Shown here: one piece after another, positions 41,393 to 49,566 of the stretch
Position numbering within the stretch: the first letter of the stretch is position 1
Layout: each line of letters opens with the position of its first letter
Assembly (NCBI RefSeq): GCF_016862075.1
Contig: NZ_BOMG01000125.1
Location: 1 to 51,476, forward strand
Reading direction: 5' to 3'
Length of the DNA: 51,476 nt
Origin: Actinoplanes couchii
GTDB lineage: Bacteria; Actinomycetota; Actinomycetes; Mycobacteriales; Micromonosporaceae
Made by a program: the position numbers and the translations under genes
The notes under the pieces: model-generated
Told to the model about the DNA's origin: nothing
What the model saw: only the letters and a program-made list of their open reading frames with translations
Database searches by the model: none

Positions 41393-42865
41393 ATGCGTTA
41401 CGGATCAGCGGCCGGGCGGTGGGTTCTGCTGGCCACCGTGCTCGGGTCGAGCCTGGCCTTCATCGACTCCACCGTCGTCAACATCGCGCTGCCGACCATC
41501 GGGGAGGACCTCCGGGCCGAGGCGTCGGGCCTGCAGTGGACGGTCAACGGGTATGCGCTCAGCCTTGCGTCGCTGGTGCTGCTCGGGGGATCGCTGGGGG
41601 ACCGGTTCGGGCGTAAGCGGGTCTTCGTCACCGGCGTCGCCTGGTTCGCGCTGGCCTCGCTGCTCTGCGGGCTCGCCACCTCGATCGAGTTGCTGGTCGC
41701 CGCCCGGATCCTGCAAGGGGTCGGCGGGGCCCTGCTGACGCCCGGCGCGCTGGCCATCCTGGAGGCCGGCTTCGACCCGGAGGACCGGCCCCGGGCCATC
41801 GGCGCCTGGTCCGGGCTCGGTGGCATCGGTGGTGCGCTGGGCCCGTTCCTGGGTGGCTGGCTGGTGGAGATCGGCAGTTGGCGCCTGATCTTCCTGATCA
41901 ACGTGCCGGTGGCGTTGCTGGTGCTGTGGGTGGCCGCCCGGCACGTGCCCGAGTCCCGGGATCCGGCCGCCGCCCGTTCCTTCGACGTGCCGGGCCTGCT
42001 CTGCGGCGCGATCGGGCTCGCCGGCCTGACCTACGGCTTCACCGCGTGGCCCGCCGACGGCCCGGGTGACCCGGTGGTGCTGGCCTCGCTGATCGCCGGG
42101 GTGGCCGGACTGGTCGCGTTCGTGCTGGTGGAGCGCAGGTCCGCGGATCCGATGCTGCCGCTCGGGATCTTCCGGTCGGCGGCGTTCAGCGGCGCCAACG
42201 CGGTCACTTTCCTGGTGTACGCCGCCAACGGTGGCGTGTTCTTCCTGGTGGTGCTGAATCTGCAGGTGGTCGCCGGGTTCAGCCCGCTGGCCGGCGGTCT
42301 GGCCCTGTTGCCGATCACGGTGCTGATGCTGCTGCTGTCGGCCCGCTCCGGTGGGCTGGCGCGGCGGATCGGGCCGCGCATCCCGATGACCGCCGGGCCA
42401 CTGGTCTGCGCTGCCGCTCTGGTGTGGCTGTCGGCGGTCGGCTACGGCGCCGGCTATCTGGTCGACGTACTGCCGCCGGTGATCCTTTTCGGTCTGGGGT
42501 TGGCTCTGCTGGTGGCACCGCTGACCGCGACCGCCCTCGGGTCGGTGGACGACTCCCGCGCCGGCATCGCCTCCGGCGTCAACAACGCGGTCGCCCGGGC
42601 TGCCGGTCTGCTGTCGGTGGCGGTGCTGCCGCTTGCGGCCGGCCTCGGAGCCGGCAGCCTGACCGACGCGGAGGCGCTGGCCCCGGTCTACCGGTCGTCG
42701 ATGCTGATCTGCGCGGCCCTGATGACGGCCGGCGGAGTGCTGGCCTGGTTCCTGATCCCGAACCGCCTGACCAAGCCCACCCCCGCCGACACCTTCTGCG
42801 ACCCGTGCGGCCCGCCCCTGGCCGCTACCCCCGGGGCAGCGGTGCGACCGGACGAACAGAGGTGA
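41393..42865 (+). CDS. DHA2-family MFS exporter
   Basis: The 490-residue protein has 14 predicted membrane helices and motif A GSLGDRFGRKRVF near residue 65; the early FIDSTVVNIALPTI is a hallmark of DHA2 drug:H+ antiporters. It probably exports drugs or secondary metabolites. It has no adjacent dedicated regulator and starts 9 bp after the methyltransferase. Its last 41 bp overlap the convergent gene. Confidence 0.92.
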   Translation: MRYGSAAGRWVLLATVLGSSLAFIDSTVVNIALPTIGEDLRAEASGLQWTVNGYALSLASLVLLGGSLGDRFGRKRVFVTGVAWFALASLLCGLATSIELLVAARILQGVGGALLTPGALAILEAGFDPEDRPRAIGAWSGLGGIGGALGPFLGGWLVEIGSWRLIFLINVPVALLVLWVAARHVPESRDPAAARSFDVPGLLCGAIGLAGLTYGFTAWPADGPGDPVVLASLIAGVAGLVAFVLVERRSADPMLPLGIFRSAAFSGANAVTFLVYAANGGVFFLVVLNLQVVAGFSPLAGGLALLPITVLMLLLSARSGGLARRIGPRIPMTAGPLVCAAALVWLSAVGYGAGYLVDVLPPVILFGLGLALLVAPLTATALGSVDDSRAGIASGVNNAVARAAGLLSVAVLPLAAGLGAGSLTDAEALAPVYRSSMLICAALMTAGGVLAWFLIPNRLTKPTPADTFCDPCGPPLAATPGAAVRPDEQR

Positions 42866-43580
42866 ACTCCGGCTGTTCGTAGCGGGTGGCGGCGAGCAAA
42901 AGCAGCCACTCGTCGCAGCCCTGCCACGGGTAGAGGTCGGCGGCGCCGCCCCGGGCGGTTCGGGGGCCGTCGCCGGTGCGGGGGCGGGCGTCGGACGGGG
43001 CGCCGGTGAAACCGGAGATCCACACGTCGGCGCACAACTCGTTCGACGAACCCATCCCGGCCAGGCCGAACGCGTTCTCGGCGGCGGCGATCCGCTGCTC
43101 GTCACCGAAGTCGTCGACCAGTTGGTCCGCGCCCGGTTTGCCGTCGCCGCGGAAGGTCAGGGTGGTGGTGCCGGCCCGGGCCGCGTACTCCCACTCGGCC
43201 TCGCTCGGCAGCCGGAACGGCAGCGCCTCGAGCAGGTCGTCCAGGTCGTCCTCGAGGTGGGCGGCGCCGGAATCGGCGTCGGCGTAGTCGTCCTCGTACT
43301 CCGGCAGCCAATGCCGAACCTGCGTGACCGTCAGCGGGTGCCGGGCGATCAGGAACGGCTCGACACGCACCTCGCGAACCGGCTGGGCGTCCCCGGCCCC
43401 GGCGAAGAACGAGTCCAGGGAGTCCTCGGTGCCGCCGTTGCGGTCGATCGCGCGGACCGCCGCCAGTTCCTCCTCGGACAGGCCCATCCGGAAGGTGCCG
43501 CCCGGAACCGCCCGGAAGACCACTCCGGACGGGGTGTGCTGCCAGGCCGGGAGCCCGGCCACGGTGATCTCGTTCCACAT
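42825..43580 (-). CDS. SUMF1 / formylglycine-generating-enzyme-like domain protein
   Basis: The 251-residue protein starts at ATG 43578-43580 (MWNEITVAGL) and shows the SUMF1 core: GGTFRMG near residue 27, IARHPLTVTQVRHWL near residue 77, PFRLPSEAEWEYAARAG near residue 117, ENAFGLAGM near residue 155 and ARGGAADLYPW near residue 205. The usual NxGNVWEW motif is replaced by GMGSSNELCADVW. No formylglycine-type catalytic cysteine pair is evident, so it may be a binding or regulatory SUMF1 member. No sulfatase gene is adjacent. Confidence 0.8.
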   Translation of the reverse strand: MWNEITVAGLPAWQHTPSGVVFRAVPGGTFRMGLSEEELAAVRAIDRNGGTEDSLDSFFAGAGDAQPVREVRVEPFLIARHPLTVTQVRHWLPEYEDDYADADSGAAHLEDDLDDLLEALPFRLPSEAEWEYAARAGTTTLTFRGDGKPGADQLVDDFGDEQRIAAAENAFGLAGMGSSNELCADVWISGFTGAPSDARPRTGDGPRTARGGAADLYPWQGCDEWLLLLAATRYEQPEFTSVRPVAPLPRG

Positions 43581-43637
43581 GCCGCCGAACGCTACCGGCC
43601 GGGCATGAGATCGGCGGCGACGGGGAAGAAGGGCGGC

Positions 43638-44132
43638 ATGCAGCTGCTCGGGGTTCTGGTGTCCGCTGATCAAGTCGGTACGGGGTTTCGGGCCCGGGTG
43701 GGAGCGCCGGTGCCGCTCGGGCTGAGTCTGCGCTGCCGGCGGCGGGTGGTGGCCGGGCCGGACACCGGAGGGCTGGTCGGGCTGGTGGTTCCGGCGGTTC
43801 GGGACTCCTTCTACGGCGGGTGGGTTCTGCGGTCCGGTGGGATCCCGTTCCACGTCACCGAGGAGTCGGCCAAGGACGAGGTGGCGTTCATCGCCGAGGT
43901 CCGCGCGCGGGTCGGGCTCACCCACGTCGGGGTCGAAGGGACCGTCGGCGTCGCCGGGGAGCAGCTCGTGGAAGCGGTTCGGGAACGTTGGGGTCTTGAT
44001 CTGAATCGGTCATGGTTGGTGCGGGGGATCGTGCGGATCAGCGGCGCCGGCTATCAGCATCCGGTGCAGGAGATCGAGCACGATCCGGCCGGGCGCGGCT
44101 ACCTGCTCGACCTGGAGAGCGTGCCGGACTGA
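43638..44132 (+). CDS. Hypothetical protein
   Basis: ATG 43638 follows GAAGAAGG and gives 164 residues (starts MQLLGVLVSADQVGTGF). It is beta-rich, with a Arg-rich CRRRVV at residue ~33 and a C-terminal RISGAGYQHPVQEIEHDP. No signal peptide or known motif. It begins 57 bp from the divergent SUMF1-like start. I cannot assign a function. Confidence 0.7.
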   Translation: MQLLGVLVSADQVGTGFRARVGAPVPLGLSLRCRRRVVAGPDTGGLVGLVVPAVRDSFYGGWVLRSGGIPFHVTEESAKDEVAFIAEVRARVGLTHVGVEGTVGVAGEQLVEAVRERWGLDLNRSWLVRGIVRISGAGYQHPVQEIEHDPAGRGYLLDLESVPD

Positions 44133-44160
44133 GGCCCGGCACGCTCACCGAAGTCTCCGA

Positions 44161-45552
44161 TCACAGCCGGTCCAGAGCCGACGGCGGGTCCTCCATGGCG
44201 TCGGCCACCGAGCGCAGGAAACCGGCAGCCGCACCGCCGTCACACACCCGATGATCAAAGACAAAGGACAACTGCGTCACTTTCCGTACGGTCAACGCCC
44301 CGTCCACCACCCAGGGGCGGTCGATGATCCGGCCGATTCCGATCATCGCCACCTGGGGGTGGTTGATGATGGCGGCGCTGCCGTCGACCCGGAACGCACC
44401 GTAGTTGTTCAGGGTGAACGTGCCCGACGACAGTTCCGCCGGGGTGGACTCGCCCCGGCGGGCCCGGGCCGTCAGGTCACGGATCGCGACGTCCAGGCCG
44501 ATTGTGGTCATCGTCTCGGCGGCGGTGATCGCCGGGACGACCAGGCCGCGGTCGGACTGGACGGCGATGCCCAGATTGATCCGGTCGAGTTCGACGATCT
44601 CCTGGCGTTCGGTGTCCAGGCGGGCGTTGAACACCGGGTATTCGCGCAGGCCGGCCACCACGAACCGGGCCACGTAGGCGAGCAGACCGGGCGATCCGGG
44701 GGTGGACCGGCCGCGTTCGCGCAGTTCCCACAGGGCGGTCGCGTCCACGTCCACCCAGATGGTCGCCTCGGGGATCTCGGCGCGGCTGCGGCTGAGCACC
44801 GCCGAGACCTGCTTCCGGAACCCGCTCAGCGGAACACGCCGCTCACCGCTGGCCGCCGTCGTCACCGGCTGTGGGGTGGGTGCCGTCACCGGCTGTGAGA
44901 AGGGTGCCGTCGCCGCAGCGACGTCACTCCGGGTGATCACCCCGCCGGGTCCGGTGCCGGTCAGGGAGGTGAGGTCCACGCCCTGTTCCCGAGCGAAGCG
45001 GCGAACCAACGGCGACAACACCATCGGCACGACTTTCCGGGCGGTGGGCTGCGAAGGCACAGTCTCCGGTGCGGCAGGTTGCGGAGGCGCGATGGTGAGT
45101 GCGGAGGGTTGCGGCGGCGCTGCTTCGGGCGCGGCGGGTAGCGGAGGCGCGGCCGTGGGTGCGGTGGGCTGTGGCGGCGCGGTTTGCGGGGCGGCGGGCT
45201 GTGGCGGCGCGGGGGAGAGGGGCAGGTCGGCCGGGCGGGAAGCCCGGGGGCGGCGGTGGCGGCCGGTGGCCCGGTCGGGGGTGGTGCCGTAGCCGATCAG
45301 GACGTTGCCGGAGGTGCCCGGCTCGGCCACGGTCAGCAGCGGGGAACCCACGTCCAGGGTGGTGCCCTCGGCGGCGTGCCGGGTGGCGACCCGGCCGGCG
45401 TGCGGGGACGGGACCTCCACCACCGCTTTCGCGGTCTCCACCTCGACCACCGGCTGGTCGACCTCGATCAGGTCGCCCTCGGCCACCAGCCAGCGGACGA
45501 TCTCCGCCTCGGTCAGACCCTCACCCAGGTCGGGCAGCAGAAAGGTGGTCAT
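44161..45552 (-). CDS. Dihydrolipoamide acyltransferase (E2) of a 2-oxoacid dehydrogenase
   Basis: The 463-residue E2 has an N-terminal lipoyl domain with lipoyl-lysine Lys42 (VETAKAVVEV), a Pro/Ala-rich linker with ten-residue repeats (~112-170), a peripheral-subunit-binding domain (VLSPLVRRFAREQGVDL near residue 178), and the catalytic acyltransferase domain ending with FDHRVCDGGAAAGF (HxxxDG). It transfers acyl groups to CoA. The adjacent E1 subunits and divergent Lrp identify a branched-chain type complex, supplying starter units for iso/anteiso fatty acids (inference). Its start codon lies in a tandem repeat. Confidence 0.93.
   Translation of the reverse strand: MTTFLLPDLGEGLTEAEIVRWLVAEGDLIEVDQPVVEVETAKAVVEVPSPHAGRVATRHAAEGTTLDVGSPLLTVAEPGTSGNVLIGYGTTPDRATGRHRRPRASRPADLPLSPAPPQPAAPQTAPPQPTAPTAAPPLPAAPEAAPPQPSALTIAPPQPAAPETVPSQPTARKVVPMVLSPLVRRFAREQGVDLTSLTGTGPGGVITRSDVAAATAPFSQPVTAPTPQPVTTAASGERRVPLSGFRKQVSAVLSRSRAEIPEATIWVDVDATALWELRERGRSTPGSPGLLAYVARFVVAGLREYPVFNARLDTERQEIVELDRINLGIAVQSDRGLVVPAITAAETMTTIGLDVAIRDLTARARRGESTPAELSSGTFTLNNYGAFRVDGSAAIINHPQVAMIGIGRIIDRPWVVDGALTVRKVTQLSFVFDHRVCDGGAAAGFLRSVADAMEDPPSALDRL
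45039..45218. repeat. 30-bp repeat encoding the E2 linker
   Basis: Six units of 30 bp begin at 45039, 45069, 45099, 45129, 45159 and 45189 and encode a ten-residue Pro/Ala-rich peptide (such as APPQPAAPET). Flexible Ala/Pro linkers are normal in E2 proteins, but the DNA regularity indicates recent tandem growth. Confidence 0.85.
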
Positions 45553-45629
45553 GCGCCCTCACCTCGGTCGGGCGGCAGGAGGGTGGTCATGCGCCCCTCA
45601 CCTCGGTCGGGCGGCAGGAAGGTGGTCAC
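45515..45629. repeat. Three tandem copies of the E2 start region
   Basis: The minus-strand sequence that begins the E2 gene (start codon plus MTTFLLPDLGEG-like codons) is repeated upstream twice, with starts at 45552, 45590 and 45629, offsets 38 and 39 bp. The extra copies read TTLLPPDRGEG and TTFLPPDRGEG. The array fills the gap between E1 beta and E2. Confidence 0.95.
45549..45629 (-). CDS. Mini-ORF made of two extra E2 N-termini, possible coupler
   Basis: GTG 45627-45629 overlaps the E1 beta stop (GTGA) and opens a 26-residue frame made of two E2-like N-termini (TTFLPPDRGEGR and MTTLLPPDRGEGA). Its TGA overlaps the E2 ATG (ATGA). Ribosomes could therefore pass from E1 beta to E2 through this mini-ORF. 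It is probably a slippage by-product; a function is inference only. Confidence 0.35.
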   Translation of the reverse strand: MTTFLPPDRGEGRMTTLLPPDRGEGA

Positions 45630-46609
45630 GCGTCCTCCCACTGCAGGTCGTCGACGGCGTCCAGGACGCGGTCCACCGACGGGAGGTGGAAGTGTTCCAG
45701 CTTCGGCGGCGGGTACGGGATGTCGAAACCGGTCACCCGCCTGATCGGGGCGTGCAGCCAGTGGAAGCAGCGTTCGGTCACCCGCGCCACCACCTCGGCG
45801 GACACGCTGCCGAACCCGGCGGCCTCGGCCACCACCACGGCCCGGCCGGTGGACCGGACCGCGTCACACACCGTGTCGTCGTCGAACGGGACGATCGACC
45901 GCACGTCGACCACCTGCAGACTGCGGCCCTCCTGCGCGGCGGCCTCGGCGGCCTCCAGGGCGACAGGCACGGCCGGACCGTAAGCGATCAGGGTGGCGTC
46001 GGTGCCGGGCCGCCTGATCACCGCCGTGCCGATCGGGGGAACCGGGGCGGTCAGGTCGGCTTCGGCCCGCGCGAAGTAGAGCTTCTTCGGCTCCAGGAAG
46101 ACCACCGGATCGTCGGACGCGATGGCGTGCCGCAGCAGCCCGTACGCGTCGGCCGGATCGGACGGGGCGACCACGTGCAGCCCGGGGGTGTGCGCGTAGT
46201 ACGCCTCCGACGAGTCGCAGTGGTGCTCCACCCCGCCGATGCCACCGGCGTACGGGATCCGGATGACGATCGGCACCGTCAGCTTGCCGCGGGTCCGGTT
46301 GCGCATCTTCGCCGCGTGGCTGACCACCTGCTCGAACGCCGGGTACGCGAACGCGTCGAACTGCATCTCCACGACCGGGCGCATGCCGTTCATGGCCATC
46401 CCGATCGCCATGCCGAGGATGCCGGACTCGGCGAGCGGGGTGTCGAAGCAGCGCTGGTCACCGAACTCCGCGGTCAGGCCGTCGGTGATCCGGAAGACGC
46501 CGCCGAGCGGGCCGACGTCCTCACCGAACATCACCACGGTGTCGTCGGCGCGCATGGCGTCGCGCAGCGCCCGGTTGAGGGCGGCGGCCATGGTGAGTTT
46601 TTCAGTCAC
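45626..46609 (-). CDS. 2-oxoacid dehydrogenase E1 beta subunit
   Basis: The 327-residue protein has the transketolase-like pyrimidine domain (VMFGEDVGPLGGVFRITDGL near residue 25, then FDTPLAESGILGMAIGMAM) and C-terminal domain with SIVPFDDDTVCDAV, all of the BkdB/PdhB type. It partners E1 alpha for thiamine-diphosphate-dependent decarboxylation. Start GTG 46607-46609 overlaps the E1 alpha stop by 8 bases. Confidence 0.93.
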   Translation of the reverse strand: MTEKLTMAAALNRALRDAMRADDTVVMFGEDVGPLGGVFRITDGLTAEFGDQRCFDTPLAESGILGMAIGMAMNGMRPVVEMQFDAFAYPAFEQVVSHAAKMRNRTRGKLTVPIVIRIPYAGGIGGVEHHCDSSEAYYAHTPGLHVVAPSDPADAYGLLRHAIASDDPVVFLEPKKLYFARAEADLTAPVPPIGTAVIRRPGTDATLIAYGPAVPVALEAAEAAAQEGRSLQVVDVRSIVPFDDDTVCDAVRSTGRAVVVAEAAGFGSVSAEVVARVTERCFHWLHAPIRRVTGFDIPYPPPKLEHFHLPSVDRVLDAVDDLQWEDA

Positions 46610-47681
46610 GGGACACCTCGTCAGCCACCAGAGCCTGCTGGTCCAGCAGTTGCGGAGTGGGTTCGGCGTAGACGTGCGCGAAGAGATCCCGGTAGTCGGT
46701 CTCGGGTTCGCCGGCCAGCCCGGTGCGCATCCGCTCGGCCACCAGCGAGGCCTGTTCCACGTACGCCGCAATGGTGTCGTCGTCGAGCAGACCGCGACCC
46801 CGCAGGAACGTCTCCAACCGCATGATCGGGTCCTTGGCCAGCCACGGCGTGACCTCGTCGGCGGAGCGGTACCGGCCGGGGTCGTCGGCGTTGGTGTGCG
46901 CCTGCACCCGGTAGGTGTGCGCCTCGATCAGCTGCGGCCCGTCACCGGAGCGGGCCCGGTCGACGGCGGCGCCGAGCACGCTGAGCAGCGCGGCCACGTC
47001 GTTGCCGTCGACCCGCTCGCCGGGGATGCCGTAGCCGACGCCCTTGTGCGCGAGCGACGGCGCGGCGGTCTGCCGGTCCAGCGGCACCGAGATCGCGTAG
47101 TGGTTGTTCTGCACGAAGAACACCACCGGCGTACGGAAGACGGCGGCGAAGTTGAGGGCCTCGTGGAAGTCGCCCTCGCTGGTCGCGCCGTCGCCGCAGG
47201 TGGCCATCACCACCGTCGGTTCGCCGCGCAGCCGGGCCGCGTGCGCGACCCCGACGGCGTGCAGCAGATGGGTGGCGAGCGGGGTGGCCTGCGGCGCGAC
47301 CCGGGTGGCGGCCGGGTCGTAACCGTTGTGCCAGTCGCCGCGCAGCAGGGTGAGCGCCTGCACCGGGTCGACACCGCGGGCCACGATCGCGGCGGTGTCA
47401 CGGTAGGTGGGGAACAGCCAGTCGCCGTCGTCGAGGACCTGCACGCAGGCGACCTGGCAGGCCTCCTGGCCGTGCGACGACGGGTAGACCGCGAGCCGGC
47501 CCTGCCGGACCAGGGCGCCGGCCTGGTCGTTGAGGCGCCGGGCGGCGATCAGGGCAGCGTACGCGTGGAGAAGTGCCTGCGGGTCGGGCATGTCCTGGCC
47601 GACGGGAACGGGGTGGCCGTCCGGGTCGATGAGCGTCACCGGCTCCGTGGACGGCAGCAGGAGAGCTGCGTCACGTGTCAT
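46602..47681 (-). CDS. 2-oxoacid dehydrogenase E1 alpha subunit
   Basis: The 359-residue protein has the thiamine-diphosphate motif GDGATSEGDFHEALNFAAV (near residue 160) ending in NN, and SSHGQEACQVACVQVLDD near residue 68. The sequence and the divergent Lrp suggest a branched-chain 2-oxoacid dehydrogenase rather than pyruvate dehydrogenase. It is the first gene of the operon E1 alpha - E1 beta - E2, which lacks its own E3 (lipoamide dehydrogenase must come from elsewhere). ATG 47679-47681 is chosen. Confidence 0.93.
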   Translation of the reverse strand: MTRDAALLLPSTEPVTLIDPDGHPVPVGQDMPDPQALLHAYAALIAARRLNDQAGALVRQGRLAVYPSSHGQEACQVACVQVLDDGDWLFPTYRDTAAIVARGVDPVQALTLLRGDWHNGYDPAATRVAPQATPLATHLLHAVGVAHAARLRGEPTVVMATCGDGATSEGDFHEALNFAAVFRTPVVFFVQNNHYAISVPLDRQTAAPSLAHKGVGYGIPGERVDGNDVAALLSVLGAAVDRARSGDGPQLIEAHTYRVQAHTNADDPGRYRSADEVTPWLAKDPIMRLETFLRGRGLLDDDTIAAYVEQASLVAERMRTGLAGEPETDYRDLFAHVYAEPTPQLLDQQALVADEVSRD

Positions 47682-47721
47682 GCAGGGATTGTTTCCAGCG
47701 AGCCAATCGAACACCATAGGT

Positions 47722-47771
47722 GGCCGAAGAACGAGAAAAAGTTCCAGATTTCGGCCGTACGTGTGGCCGAA
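47722..47771. promoter_or_regulatory. Nested inverted repeats, candidate Lrp operator
   Basis: GGCCGAA (47722-47728) and TTCGGCC (47750-47756) are inverted; inside them GAAC (47729-47732) and GTTC (47741-47744) are also inverted. A third ggccgaa occurs at 47765-47771. The region is the 114-bp interval between the divergent E1 alpha and Lrp genes and includes a short AT-rich run. Such arrays suit the multimeric binding of Lrp/AsnC proteins. Confidence 0.6.
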
Positions 47772-47795
47772 CGTCCAACGGGTGAGGGAGCGACG

Positions 47796-48257
47796 ATGCT
47801 CGACGATACCGATCGGCTGATTCTGCGGGCGCTGGCATCCGACGGCCGGATGTCGATGCGGACACTCGCCGAGACGTTGCACATCTCCCGGGCCAACGCG
47901 TACGCCCGGGTCGCCCGTCTCCAGCAGACCGGGGTGATCCGTGGATTCCACGCCGACGTGGATCCGGTCGCCGCCGGGCTGACCACCGCGGCCTATGTGA
48001 CCCTCAACCTGCAGCAAGCCAACTGGCGCGAGGTCCTCGGCAAGCTGCGGGCATTGCCGGGTGTCGTGCACATCGGCCTGGTCGGTGGCGACTTCGACGT
48101 GATCCTTCTGGTCCGGGTCGCCGACAACACCGAGCTGCGGCACCTCGTGCTGGACGAGATTCAGGGCATGCCGGGCGTCATCAACACCCGCACGCTGCTG
48201 CTGTTCGAGGAGTCGACACCCGACCGGGAGGTTGCGGCGCCGCCTCCCGGTCGGTAG
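47796..48257 (+). CDS. Lrp/AsnC-family regulator, probable BkdR
   Basis: The 153-residue protein has an N-terminal HTH (DRLILRALASDGRMSMRTLA, then ISRANAYARVARLQQTGVI) and a C-terminal RAM ligand domain (LPGVVHIGLVGGDFDVILLV). ATG 47796 follows GAGGGAG. By divergence from the E1/E2 operon it probably senses a branched-chain amino acid or keto acid, as in bkdR systems. Confidence 0.92.
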   Translation: MLDDTDRLILRALASDGRMSMRTLAETLHISRANAYARVARLQQTGVIRGFHADVDPVAAGLTTAAYVTLNLQQANWREVLGKLRALPGVVHIGLVGGDFDVILLVRVADNTELRHLVLDEIQGMPGVINTRTLLLFEESTPDREVAAPPPGR

Positions 48258-48267
48258 AGATGCACCG

Positions 48268-49530
48268 GTGAGGACGATTACGCGCGGTTTGGCGGTACTG
48301 GTGCTGGGTCTGGCGGGCTGCTCGTCGGAGCCCGCCGGAGAGCCGGCGCCCCAGCAGACGACGGGTCTCGTCGCCACCACGGTCGCGGCGACCGGGCAGG
48401 CGCCGTTCGACACCGACCGGCAGCTGATGGCGCCATCCGGGTGGACGGTCAGCGTGTTCGCCCGGGTGGACAAGGCGCGGCTGCTCGCGTGGACACCCGA
48501 CGAGCGGCTGCTGGTGTCACGGCCCAAGTTCGGCGACGTGATCTCGCTCGGCAAGGACGCGACGCAGCAGACCCTGGTCAGCGGACTGAACCAGCCGCAC
48601 GGGCTGGCATTCGACAAGGACACCCTGTACGTGGCCGAGAGTGATCAGGTCAATGCGTACACGTACGGCAAGGGTGTGGTCTCGGGTCGCCGGATCGTCG
48701 TGGACGATCTGCCGGACGACAAGAGCCCGGAACTGCGCGGCGCCTACTCGCACGCCCTCAAGAGCGTCACCGTGGGTAAGGACGGGGCGATCTACGTGTC
48801 GGTCGGGTCGACGGGCAACATCTCCGAGCAGGACCGGACTGCCACCCCGGAACGCGCGTCGATCCTGAAGGTGGCCCCCGGCGGCGGAAAGCCGACGGTC
48901 TACGCGCACGGAGTGCGCAACGGTACCGGGCTGGCCGTCGACCCGGACGGCGCGGTGTGGACCGCCGTCAACCACCGGGACAATGTCGGACTGCCCGCCG
49001 ACGGGTACGGCGGCTACAAACACGACGTGGTACAGGCGTACGTCAACGACCACCCGATGGAGCAGCTGGCCCGGCTGACCGAGGGCCGCGAACTGGGCTG
49101 GCCGTACTGCAACCCGGACCCGCAACTGGAACCCACGGTCAGCTACAGCAACCGGCCGTTCCTGCGCGACGTGCAGACCAACCCGGACGGCACCAAACTC
49201 GACTGCGACAAACTGGCGCCGACCGAACAGGGGATGGGTGCGCACTCGGCCCCGCTCGGCCTGAGCTTCGTCACCCTCCCGGAGCCGGGCGCACTGGTCG
49301 GCATCCACGGCTCGTGGAACCGCAAACCGCCGCGCCCGCCGGAGGTGTCGTTCTACAAGTGGGAGAACGGCACACTCGGCCCCCAGCAGACCCTGCTCAC
49401 CGGCTTCCAGCTGGCAGACGGCTCACGGTGGGGGCGCCCGGTGATGGCGGTGCAGGGACCGGACGGCGCCCTGTATGTCAGCGACGACCAGGCGGGCGCG
49501 ATCTACCGGGTAACCACCGGGAAAGGCTGA
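48268..49530 (+). CDS. PQQ-type glucose/sorbosone dehydrogenase-like lipoprotein
   Basis: The 420-residue protein has a lipobox LAGC (Cys18) and a six-bladed propeller with GLNQPHGLAFDKDTLYVAES, then KSVTVGKDGAIYVSVGSTGN, HGVRNGTGLAVDPDGAVW and LPEPGALVGIHGSWNRKPPR, the pattern of soluble glucose dehydrogenase/GSDH proteins. It may oxidise sugars with PQQ at the outer membrane surface or be a non-enzymatic sugar binder. It starts at GTG 48268. Confidence 0.9.
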   Translation: MRTITRGLAVLVLGLAGCSSEPAGEPAPQQTTGLVATTVAATGQAPFDTDRQLMAPSGWTVSVFARVDKARLLAWTPDERLLVSRPKFGDVISLGKDATQQTLVSGLNQPHGLAFDKDTLYVAESDQVNAYTYGKGVVSGRRIVVDDLPDDKSPELRGAYSHALKSVTVGKDGAIYVSVGSTGNISEQDRTATPERASILKVAPGGGKPTVYAHGVRNGTGLAVDPDGAVWTAVNHRDNVGLPADGYGGYKHDVVQAYVNDHPMEQLARLTEGRELGWPYCNPDPQLEPTVSYSNRPFLRDVQTNPDGTKLDCDKLAPTEQGMGAHSAPLGLSFVTLPEPGALVGIHGSWNRKPPRPPEVSFYKWENGTLGPQQTLLTGFQLADGSRWGRPVMAVQGPDGALYVSDDQAGAIYRVTTGKG

Positions 49531-49566
49531 CAACCGGCGTCAGGTTTTGCTGGCAGGGTCCGGTTC

